Shown here: piece after piece, positions 1-4,981 of the stretch
Layout of the letters: each line of letters opens with the position of its first letter
How positions within the stretch are numbered: the stretch's first letter is position 1
NCBI GenBank assembly: GCA_020850915.1
Contig: JADZDV010000355.1
Coordinates: 1 to 5,998, forward strand
DNA from: Chloroflexota bacterium
GTDB taxonomy: Bacteria; Chloroflexota; UBA6077; JADZDV01
Length of the DNA stretch: 5,998 bases
Direction: 5' to 3'
Notes under the pieces: model-generated
What the model was told of the DNA's origin: nothing
Database searches by the model: none
What the model saw: only the letters and a program-made list of their open reading frames with translations
Position numbers and translations under genes: made by a program

Positions 1-122
1 GCGGAGCTGAGCGCCCCGGACCGATTGGCCGGCAGCGCCTTCAGGTCGAAGCGGTTCGTCGCGGCGATCGCCCGCAGCAGCGCCCGATTGGACTCGGCGT
101 CCCGGTGGCTGGGAACGGTCAT
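1..122 (-). CDS. Partial hypothetical protein, N-terminal 40 residues, runs off left edge
   Basis: Reading the minus strand from the ATG at 122-120 gives an open frame to the window edge. It starts MTVPSHRDAESNRALLRAIA and continues through FDLKALPANRSGALS. Of the 40 complete codons, 37 end in G or C, like the certain genes in this window, and the amino-acid mix looks like a real helical N-terminus. A GGAG lies about 12 bases upstream of the ATG, a rather long spacing. An in-frame ATG at 149-147 is the alternative start, but its GGAG abuts it directly. The TGA of another minus-strand frame overlaps the start as ATGA (122-119), which would fit translational coupling to an upstream gene. I do not recognise the family. 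The ANRSGALS stretch faintly recalls NRxGxLS motifs in some small bacterial membrane proteins, but this is too little for a call. That the frame is coding is fairly likely; its function is unknown. Confidence 0.5.
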   Translation of the reverse strand, partial: MTVPSHRDAESNRALLRAIAATNRFDLKALPANRSGALSS

Positions 123-539
123 CGATCGCTGCTGCTCCCGTCGCGGCATCTCCCGACTCGAGGATCCGTGCCTGTCCAGGTCGCCAGGAGTCGGCCGAGC
201 GCCTCGCGCGCGTTCTCCGGCGGTAGAGCGCGGACCCATCGGGCACGTGGCCCCGCACATCGTACCCGGCCCGCTGGAGGGCCGGCACAATGCGGCTGCT
301 GGACGCCTCGGTCGGGAGCATGGCGGCCTCTGCGCCATACCCGACTGTCCTGACGCACCAGTGCTCCAGTCTGCCGGCGCTCCATCCCGCCGCCAACCCC
401 GGCCGGCCACAGGACCACGCCGTTCCCCGTCAGGGCGGCTTGCGCCGGTCGGAGTTTTCTGAGCGGCCTCCAGTCGTTCTTCAGGAAACTCGAAGTTTAC
501 GGTGCCGTCCTCTTCAGTCTGGACCAGCAAACTAACCCT
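119..539 (-). pseudogene. Possible frameshifted or decayed minus-strand gene
   Basis: No intact gene covers 123-603, but protein-like stretches appear on the minus strand in different frames. From 539 to about 426 one frame reads RVSLLVQTEEDGTVNFEFPE and onward with balanced composition. From 360 to 217 a second frame contains SSSRIVPALQRAGYDVRGHV followed by PDGSALYR, with mostly G/C third positions. A third frame reads ENAREALGRLLATWTGTDPR and stops at 121-119, where its TGA overlaps the ATG of the next minus-strand gene. Between these stretches each frame turns into Arg/Pro/Cys-rich shadow sequence. The order fits one gene with at least two frameshifts, from decay or from assembly error. 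No start was settled: a TTG at 530-528 is possible and the first frame is open back to a stop at 581-579. I cannot name a family, and chance open frames in GC-rich DNA remain a real alternative. Confidence 0.27.
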
Positions 540-603
540 GGTAGAACCGAGCAGCAGAACCGCTCTGTCTCGGTCCCGTCATCGTTGCAGGAGGGCAACT
601 CGA

Positions 604-1233
604 ATGTCGTTCTTTAAGTCCCTGGGGTGGAAGCGTGGCGCGGCGGCGGCCGTGGCGGCGATCGTCCTGGGCAGCGCGGCGCTGGGGGTGGCTGGCGCTC
701 AGACCCCCGGCACGGACACCGGCCAGCGGCATCAGTGGGGAGGTCCGTCCCAGGAGCAGCGCCAGCAGTTCGAGCAGAGGTACCAGGCGTACTTCGACGC
801 GCTGGCGAAGAAGCTCAACGTCAGCACGGACACGCTCAAGCAGTACATGGCCGATGCCCGGAAGGAGGCTGGCTTCCCTGATCGTTCGGGCGGTCCTGGC
901 GCACATCCCCAGGGGATGGGTCCCCAGGGCGGTCCTGGCAAGCCCGGTGGTCCCGGCGCTGGGCCGCGCGGCGGGATGTTCTTCGGCCCGGTCCTTGACA
1001 CGGCTGCGAAGGCGATCGGCATCTCCCCTGATCAGCTTCGCCAGGAGCTGCCCGGTAAGACCCTGGCCGATGTGGCCAGGAGCCACAACGTCGATCCGTC
1101 GAAGGTATCGGACGCGCTGACCGCGGCGATGAATGCCCGGATCGACGAAGCCAAGCAGCAGGTGCCGAAGCGTGTCAGCGACCTGATGACCCATCAGTTC
1201 CCCACCCAGCCGCCTGGCGGTGGGCGCCGCTGA
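604..1233 (+). CDS. Exported protein of unknown function with two repeated helical motifs
   Basis: This 209-residue protein starts at the ATG at 604, which has a strong SD site AGGAGGG (589-595) eight bases upstream. Longer in-frame starts lack such a site and would bury the signal peptide. Residues 1-32 form a Sec signal peptide: Lys5, Lys10 and Arg11, an Ala/Val/Leu core, and an AGA cleavage site before Gln33. The mature protein has a Gln/Glu/Arg-rich helix (about 49-66), a first motif LAKKLNVSTDTLKQ (67-80), a Gly/Pro-rich collagen-like linker (about 95-124), then a second motif AAKAIGISPDQLRQ (134-147) followed by LADVARSHNVDPSKV (154-168) and a charged helix (about 170-195). Such 'L.I..DQL...L..GK.LADVA...GVD' modules occur in many exported actinobacterial, Chloroflexota and Firmicutes proteins without known function. 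No catalytic motif or membrane anchor beyond the signal is seen. It appears monocistronic, with its own terminator. Envelope or extracellular location is inferred; no specific role can be given. Confidence 0.85.
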   Translation: MSFFKSLGWKRGAAAAVAAIVLGSAALGVAGAQTPGTDTGQRHQWGGPSQEQRQQFEQRYQAYFDALAKKLNVSTDTLKQYMADARKEAGFPDRSGGPGAHPQGMGPQGGPGKPGGPGAGPRGGMFFGPVLDTAAKAIGISPDQLRQELPGKTLADVARSHNVDPSKVSDALTAAMNARIDEAKQQVPKRVSDLMTHQFPTQPPGGGRR

Positions 1234-1289
1234 GAGAGGCGCAGCCGCCGGAGCGCGGAGCTGTGTGACGTGCGCTTGGACACGGTAAG

Positions 1290-1318
1290 AGAGGCCGCGG
1301 ATCTGATCCGCGGCCTTT
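1290..1318 (+). terminator. Rho-independent terminator after the exported-protein gene
   Basis: A perfect 10-base inverted repeat, GGCCGCGGAT (1293-1302) and ATCCGCGGCC (1306-1315), closes on a CTG loop. Flanking A/T and G/T pairs extend the stem to about 13 pairs and lead into TTT (1316-1318). The U tract is short, but the stem is very strong. It sits 56 bases after the stop codon at 1233 and separates this gene from the binding-protein locus. Confidence 0.78.
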
Positions 1319-1370
1319 CCGATAGTTGATAACTGGTCGTCGCGAGGCGTGGCCGACTTCTGTTGAAACG

Positions 1371-1451
1371 GCGATCAACCTCACCTTCCTGGACAAGACC
1401 ATTTGCAGCCATCTCGAGTCCTTCAACGACCTCAAGCCGGCAGACCTGATG
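1371..1451 (+). pseudogene. C-terminal fossil of a substrate-binding-protein paralogue
   Basis: Translated from 1371, this stretch reads AINLTFLDKTICSHLESFND followed by LKPADLM. The last residues of the intact binding protein downstream (2768-2848) read TMNLSFLNKTLDSHPDYFKD followed by LKPTELI. Over 27 aligned residues, 14 are identical and most others are similar, with no gap. Several codons match exactly, including the run gac-ctc-aag-ccg. The fossil has no start, no upstream body and no stop at the expected place: its frame runs on past residue LM, where the intact protein has His then stop. The simplest reading is a tandem duplication of the binding-protein gene in which the upstream copy lost all but about 80 bases. 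Gene conversion or a recombination scar are alternatives. No SD site or start codon supports expression of it as a peptide. Confidence 0.68.
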
Positions 1452-1469
1452 CGCTCACTCGGGAGCACG

Positions 1470-1483
1470 CCGGGCGCGCCCGG
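1470..1483. repeat. GC-rich 14-base perfect palindrome upstream of the binding-protein gene
   Basis: CCGGGCGCGCCCGG is fully self-complementary. It lies just after the binding-protein fossil and about 15 bases before a possible -10 box. It could be the worn remains of the lost gene's terminator (no T tract follows), an operator for a dimeric regulator, or chance in GC-rich DNA. Nothing in the sequence chooses between these. Confidence 0.3.
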
Positions 1484-1497
1484 AAAACGCGGCGGGC

Positions 1498-1503
1498 TAT
1501 ACT
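1498..1503 (+). promoter_or_regulatory. Possible -10 box for the binding-protein gene
   Basis: TATACT stands out in an otherwise very GC-rich stretch and differs at one base from TATAAT. It is about 125 bases upstream of the ATG at 1628, implying a 5' leader of roughly 115 bases. No good -35 hexamer is seen at the usual 16-18 base spacing and there is no extended TG, so this is a weak call based mainly on position between the fossil and the gene. Confidence 0.25.
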
Positions 1504-1627
1504 TGCGCCATCTATGCGTTCGCGTTGTTGGCTGTCGCGGACGGTCGAGCGGGTCCGTCCTCCACCGGTCGGCTCGCCGCGGATGGGCTCGACCGGAGCG
1601 ACTGGACACGACTCTGGAGAGGACACG

Positions 1628-2854
1628 ATGAAACCTCCGCGACTGCGAGCCCTGGCCGCCCTGACCGTGGCGGCGTTCCTGGTGGCCTGTGCGCCGGCCC
1701 CGGCGCAGCCGAAATCGGCCGAAGTGCCCACCACCGCCCCGGCGAAGCCCGCTGCCCCCCCCGCCCCCGCGGCGCCCGCGGTGCCCGCCGCCTCCCCCGC
1801 CGCCGTGGCACCCGCCGCCTCGCCAGCCCCGGCCGCTGCCCCGGCCGCTTCACCCGCGGCAGCGGCCGCCTCGCCGGCGGCCGCCGCGAAGCCTCCGGCT
1901 GACATCAAGACCACCAGTGCCGCGGCCATTGGCAATCTGAATGCCCTGGCATTCATGGTGGGCGTGGACAAGGGCATCTTCTTGAAGCACGGTCTGGACG
2001 TCAAGCTCAAGATGTACACGACCGGCAACGAGATGGCGAAGTCGCTCGTCTCCAAGGACACGGATTTCACCAGCAACGCCTTATCGAACTTCCTGCCGGC
2101 CATTGACCAGGATCTCCCGATGATCGCCATCGCCGGCGGCATCGGCGATAGCGCGTCCTCCTCGGGTGACAACCACCTGACGATCACCGCCCGGGAGGGC
2201 AGCGGGATCAAGACCGTCAACGACCTCAAGGGCAAGAAGATCGCCTTCAACGGCGCCGGGACGACCGACGAGTACATCAAGGCGGTCCTCGCCCGTGCCA
2301 ACATGAAGGTGGACGACGTCCAGCTCTTCAACATCGCTCCCGGCAACACTCCGGCGGCCCTCAGGGCTGGCCAGGTGGACGCGGCCGTGCTCCAGGAGCC
2401 CCAGGGCACCCAGGTGCTCGAGGAGGTCCCCGGCGCCTACCTCGTTCTTCGTGGCGGCGGCTACCTCGGCTATTTCGCCTTCATCGTCACCCGCCCGGAC
2501 GTGATCCAGGCCGATCCGGACAAGGTCCAGCGCTACGTGGACGGCTGGTGCGAGGCGATGCAGTACACCCGCCAGCACCCCGAGGAGTCGGCGAAGGTCG
2601 CCACGGTCTGGATCAACGGCCTCTCGCAGTCGGTGGCCCAGAAGGCGATCCAGTACATCACCTACGACCCGCGGATCTCCAAGAACACCCTCAACGGCCT
2701 CCAGGAGAACAAGGCGCTGCTCCAGCAGCAGAAGAAGATGTCGCACAGCGACATCGACATCGCCAAGACGATGAACCTGAGCTTCCTGAACAAGACGCTG
2801 GACAGCCACCCCGACTACTTCAAGGACCTCAAGCCGACTGAGCTGATCCACTAA
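1628..2854 (+). CDS. ABC transporter substrate-binding lipoprotein, NMT1/SsuA/TauA type
   Basis: This 408-residue protein starts at the ATG at 1628 with GGAGAGGA (1616-1623) just upstream. Residues 1-20 are a lipoprotein signal with lipobox LVAC; Cys21 would be lipidated, anchoring the protein outside the membrane. Residues 22-90 are an unusually long Ala/Pro/Ser tether. The binding domain, about 92-408, has the NMT1/THI5-like pattern: an early segment IGNLNALAFMVGVDKGIF followed by HGLDV, then DLKGKKIAF (199-207) with NGAGTTDEY (208-216), and RAGQVDAAVLQEP (about 246-258), where the last part faces the ligand cleft in relatives. Members of this superfamily carry sulfonates, taurine, nitrate, thiamine precursors or aromatic acids to an ABC permease; the ligand here cannot be read from sequence. 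No permease or ATPase gene lies in the window, so partners must be elsewhere or missing. A fossil of a paralogue's C-terminus lies just upstream and a terminator just downstream. Family assignment is firm. Confidence 0.92.
   Translation: MKPPRLRALAALTVAAFLVACAPAPAQPKSAEVPTTAPAKPAAPPAPAAPAVPAASPAAVAPAASPAPAAAPAASPAAAAASPAAAAKPPADIKTTSAAAIGNLNALAFMVGVDKGIFLKHGLDVKLKMYTTGNEMAKSLVSKDTDFTSNALSNFLPAIDQDLPMIAIAGGIGDSASSSGDNHLTITAREGSGIKTVNDLKGKKIAFNGAGTTDEYIKAVLARANMKVDDVQLFNIAPGNTPAALRAGQVDAAVLQEPQGTQVLEEVPGAYLVLRGGGYLGYFAFIVTRPDVIQADPDKVQRYVDGWCEAMQYTRQHPEESAKVATVWINGLSQSVAQKAIQYITYDPRISKNTLNGLQENKALLQQQKKMSHSDIDIAKTMNLSFLNKTLDSHPDYFKDLKPTELIH
1691..1888 (+). repeat. Low-complexity Ala/Pro/Ser tether-coding tract
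   Basis: This tract encodes residues 22-87 of the binding lipoprotein. After a short varied start it is almost entirely Ala, Pro and Ser, with recurring PAAP, AASPA and PAAAA units. Near-repeats of gcc-ccc-gcc type dominate the DNA. It presumably works as a flexible stalk between lipid anchor and binding domain. Such tracts change length easily by slippage, and the exact copy number could also be affected by assembly. Confidence 0.65.
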
Positions 2855-2881
2855 CGAGCGGTCCCGCGGGCGTGGACCTCC

Positions 2882-2922
2882 GCGAAGCGTCGCGTCTCAC
2901 CGCGCGGCGCTTCGCCTTTCTT
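2882..2922 (+). terminator. Rho-independent terminator after the binding-protein gene
   Basis: GCGAAGCG (2882-2889) pairs with CGCTTCGC (2908-2915). Inside, CGCG (2891-2894) pairs with CGCG (2901-2904) around a TCTCAC loop, with a small internal bulge. CTTTCTT follows at 2916-2922. It begins 27 bases after the stop codon. It ends 31 bases before the GTG start of the next gene, so the dehydrogenase operon has little room for its own promoter; partial readthrough is possible. Confidence 0.7.
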
Positions 2923-2953
2923 GGGAGCTGGGGTAGAGTGAGCGAGGAGCGAT

Positions 2954-3682
2954 GTGGAATTCGAGATCACGGCGGAACAGGCGGCCCTCCAGCGGGCTGC
3001 TCGCAGCTTTAGCCAGACGCGAGCACGGACAGAGTCAGCGTCCGGTGATGGCGCCGAGCTGATAGACCTACCGGACGAGCTGGCCACGAGGGCACCGGCA
3101 GCGGACACGCTGACCCAGGCGATCGTCCTGGAGGAGCTCGGCTGGGGCGAGCTGGCATTCGCCCGGCGCGTGCGCGAGCAGTGGGCGCCGGGCCGCTCGG
3201 CTGCCTCCAACGGCCAGACCGGGGAGGACACTGAGGCGGGCCGGCGCGCCGTGCTGAACGCCGCCTGCGTGCTCGGTGCTGGGCGGGCCTGCTTCGACGC
3301 CGCCCTCGGGCGCGCCGTCACGCCGGAGGGCGCCAGCGGTCGCGGCGTGGACCAGCAGAAGACGTCCATGACTCTGGCGGAGCTGGGGACGAAGGTGGAC
3401 GCCTGCCGCGCCCTGATCTGGCGCGCGGCCTGGTCGCTCGAACGCGGCAACGCGGCGGCGCCAATCGTGGCGCAGGTCGCCTGGGTCTACACCACCCGGT
3501 CCATGGCCACTCTGGCCAATCAGGCGCTGGAGATCGTCGGCGACGACGAGACGGTGGGGGCCCTCGTCGAAGACCGCCAGCGCGAGCTGTCGCGCGCCCT
3601 GCGCGGCGCCGGGAACCTGGCGCGGGAGGCCGCCATCGGCCAGGCCATCGACGCCGGCGTGACGGCTGGCTTCCGCGGCTAG
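2954..3682 (+). CDS. Short acyl-CoA dehydrogenase-like protein lacking the central domain
   Basis: This 242-residue protein starts at the GTG at 2954. AGGAG (2945-2949) precedes it, and an in-frame TGA at 2939 rules out a longer form. An overlapping ATG at 2952 is in another frame. Residues 1-70 match the N-terminal helical domain: ITAEQAALQRAARSF resembles the start of the next gene's product, and TLTQAIVLEELG (52-63) matches its [12 protein letters not shown]. Residues about 98-195 match the C-terminal helical domain: LGAGRACFDAAL, then LAELGTKVDACRALIWRAAW (141-160), beside [20 protein letters not shown] in the neighbour. The central beta domain of about 150-170 residues, which carries the TE..GSD and ITNG motifs, is replaced by about 20 residues. 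The FAD-contacting GGxG is GDDE (196-199), and Ala stands where the usual catalytic Glu would be. It is therefore unlikely to be an active dehydrogenase alone. It may be a partner subunit of the neighbouring enzyme, a CoA-binding relic, or an in-frame deletion product. It ends 28 bases before the next gene. Confidence 0.8.
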   Translation: MEFEITAEQAALQRAARSFSQTRARTESASGDGAELIDLPDELATRAPAADTLTQAIVLEELGWGELAFARRVREQWAPGRSAASNGQTGEDTEAGRRAVLNAACVLGAGRACFDAALGRAVTPEGASGRGVDQQKTSMTLAELGTKVDACRALIWRAAWSLERGNAAAPIVAQVAWVYTTRSMATLANQALEIVGDDETVGALVEDRQRELSRALRGAGNLAREAAIGQAIDAGVTAGFRG

Positions 3683-3710
3683 CTGCGCGCTCGAGAGAGG
3701 ATGAACGAAG

Positions 3711-4940
3711 ATGGTCGACTACAGCCTCACCGAGCAGCAGCTCGCCATGCGGGAGCTGGCTCGGGAGTTTGCCGCGCGAGAGATGATGCCCGTCGTGGCG
3801 GACCTGGATCGCCAGGTGGACCCGAGGGACTGCTACCCATGGGACCTGCTGCGCAAGGCCTCCCAGGTCGGCTTTCGCACCCTCGGCCTCTCCGCCACGC
3901 TGGGCGGTGGCGGCGGCGACACCCTCACCCGGGTGGTCGTTCTGGAAGAGCTGGCCAACGCCGACAGTGGCTTTGCCACCCTGATCCGCAACATCTGGCG
4001 CTACACGCTGGTGCTCTCGCACATCATGAACGACGAGCAACGCGCCCGCTTCCTGCCCGCGTTCCTGAAGGATGACACCTTCGTCTTCGCCGGCGGGATG
4101 ACCGAGCCGAACTCCGGCTCGGACTCCGTGCTCCCCTACGACAGCCCGGACGCCGGCCCCCGCACGACGGCCGTGCGCGACGGCAACGGCTGGGTCCTCA
4201 ACGGCGTCAAGCAGTTCATCACCAACGGCTACGCCGCGAAGCTGCTGTTCATTTTCGCCCGCACGGACTTCTCCCAGGGCATCAAGCACGGCCTGAGCTG
4301 GTTCATCGTCCCGCCGGACGCGCCCGGCTTCTCGATCGGTAAGGTCCACGACAAGATGGGCCGGCGGCTCAACAACAACGCCGAGCTGCTGATGAACGAC
4401 TGCCGCGTGCCGGCCGAGAACCTGCTGGGCGAGCTGAACGAGGGCTACTCCCTGATGGCGATCACCAGTCCCTACAGCTATCCGCAGGTGGTCGCCGAGG
4501 ACGTCGGCTGTGCCCGGGCCTGCTTTGAAGAGGCCGTGGCGTACGCCCGCCAGCGAGTGCAGGGCGGCAAGCGGATCATCGAGCACCAGGCGATCGCCTG
4601 CATGCTGGCCGACATGCAGGCAGAGATCGAGATCGCCCGCACGATGATGTGGCGGGCCGCCTGGGCGGCTGACCACCTCCGCCCGTACGATCCGACCATC
4701 ACGATGAAGGCGAAGGTGTTCGCGGCCGGCATGGTCCCGCGGATCGCTCTCAGCGCGGTTGAGATCTTCGGCGGCTCCGGCGTCATGAAGGGCACCCGCG
4801 TGGAGAAGCTCTGTCGGGACGCCGTCACCCTGCCGCACTCCAGCGGCATGCCGACGATCCTGAAGCTGAAGCTGGGCCAGGCACTTGCCGCCGGCGGCAT
4901 CGTCTCGAGCGAGCGCCTGGGCCTCGTCCAGGTCGATTGA
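3711..4940 (+). CDS. Acyl-CoA dehydrogenase family protein, full length
   Basis: This 409-residue flavoprotein homologue has the standard three-domain length. It starts at the ATG at 3711, ten bases after GAGAGAGG (3693-3700); the ATG at 3701 is out of frame. The N-terminal helical domain covers about 5-118. The central beta domain (about 122-235) has [14 protein letters not shown] (127-139 region; family signature with TE and GSD at 131-138), ITNG (170-173) and DKMGRR (214-219), ending in [11 protein letters not shown] (231-241). The C-terminal helical domain (about 245-393) has [20 protein letters not shown] and EIFGGSG (351-357), the FAD-contacting signature. Family members oxidise acyl-CoA thioesters at C2-C3 with FAD and pass electrons to electron-transfer flavoprotein. 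The catalytic Glu of the medium- and short-chain enzymes, normally in an YEGT motif near the C-terminus, is replaced: the region reads [12 protein letters not shown] (369-380), with Ser378 at that position. No Glu is evident at the isovaleryl-CoA dehydrogenase alternative site. Substrate is not predictable. The family call is firm; classical dehydrogenase activity is not. Confidence 0.92.
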   Translation: MVDYSLTEQQLAMRELAREFAAREMMPVVADLDRQVDPRDCYPWDLLRKASQVGFRTLGLSATLGGGGGDTLTRVVVLEELANADSGFATLIRNIWRYTLVLSHIMNDEQRARFLPAFLKDDTFVFAGGMTEPNSGSDSVLPYDSPDAGPRTTAVRDGNGWVLNGVKQFITNGYAAKLLFIFARTDFSQGIKHGLSWFIVPPDAPGFSIGKVHDKMGRRLNNNAELLMNDCRVPAENLLGELNEGYSLMAITSPYSYPQVVAEDVGCARACFEEAVAYARQRVQGGKRIIEHQAIACMLADMQAEIEIARTMMWRAAWAADHLRPYDPTITMKAKVFAAGMVPRIALSAVEIFGGSGVMKGTRVEKLCRDAVTLPHSSGMPTILKLKLGQALAAGGIVSSERLGLVQVD

Positions 4941-4981
4941 TGGCCGCGCGCACGCCGGTCCGTCCACGGATGCAACGGTGA
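4940..4981 (+). promoter_or_regulatory. Possible coupling mini-ORF between dehydrogenase and coaA
   Basis: The dehydrogenase stop TGA (4938-4940) shares its A with an ATG (4940-4942). That ATG opens a 13-codon frame, [13 protein letters not shown], whose TGA (4979-4981) overlaps the GTG start of coaA (4978-4980) as GTGA. Both junctions are classic stop-start overlap types. The coaA start has only a weak SD site (around GGA at 4968-4970), which would fit ribosomes being handed on by termination and reinitiation. The double overlap is directly visible; the function is inferred and could be chance in 40 bases. Confidence 0.35.

Noticed and set aside
25..462. 145-codon plus-strand open frame at the left end
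   Set aside because: It is Arg/Pro/Ser-rich with no domain or SD site, and the minus strand of the same region reads more like protein.
532..1194. 220-codon minus-strand open frame opposite the exported-protein gene
   Set aside because: The plus-strand gene has a strong SD site, a signal peptide and a sensible protein; the minus product has none of these.
1324..1334. AGTT-GAT-AACT small inverted repeat in a slightly AT-rich pocket after the terminator
   Set aside because: A four-base arm is too short to support an operator or hairpin call, and no promoter hexamers are placed sensibly around it.
1403..1627. Upstream extension of the binding-protein frame by 75 codons
   Set aside because: It would put a long Arg-rich segment before the lipoprotein signal. 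The ATG at 1628 has a good SD site and gives a proper lipobox at Cys21.
1432..2409. 325-codon minus-strand open frame opposite the binding-protein gene
   Set aside because: It contains a long Ala/Gly run that is only the reverse reading of the Ala/Pro tether, and the opposite strand encodes a certain family member.
3701..4075. Frame starting at the ATG at 3701, directly after GAGAGAGG
   Set aside because: The SD-like sequence touches this ATG with no spacing, the product is a Gly/Arg/His-rich shadow, and the ATG at 3711 opens the real dehydrogenase.
3318..4967. 549-codon open frame on the minus strand, opposite the dehydrogenase genes
   Set aside because: It mirrors the coding strand of two clear dehydrogenase-family genes. 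Its product is rich in Arg, His, Gly and Val with no recognisable domain, which is the usual antisense shadow in GC-rich genes.
4885..4977. Upstream extension of the coaA frame into the end of the dehydrogenase gene
   Set aside because: It starts at a TTG inside the previous gene and adds 31 residues without similarity to known kinases. The GTG at 4978 gives a length close to that of E. coli CoaA.
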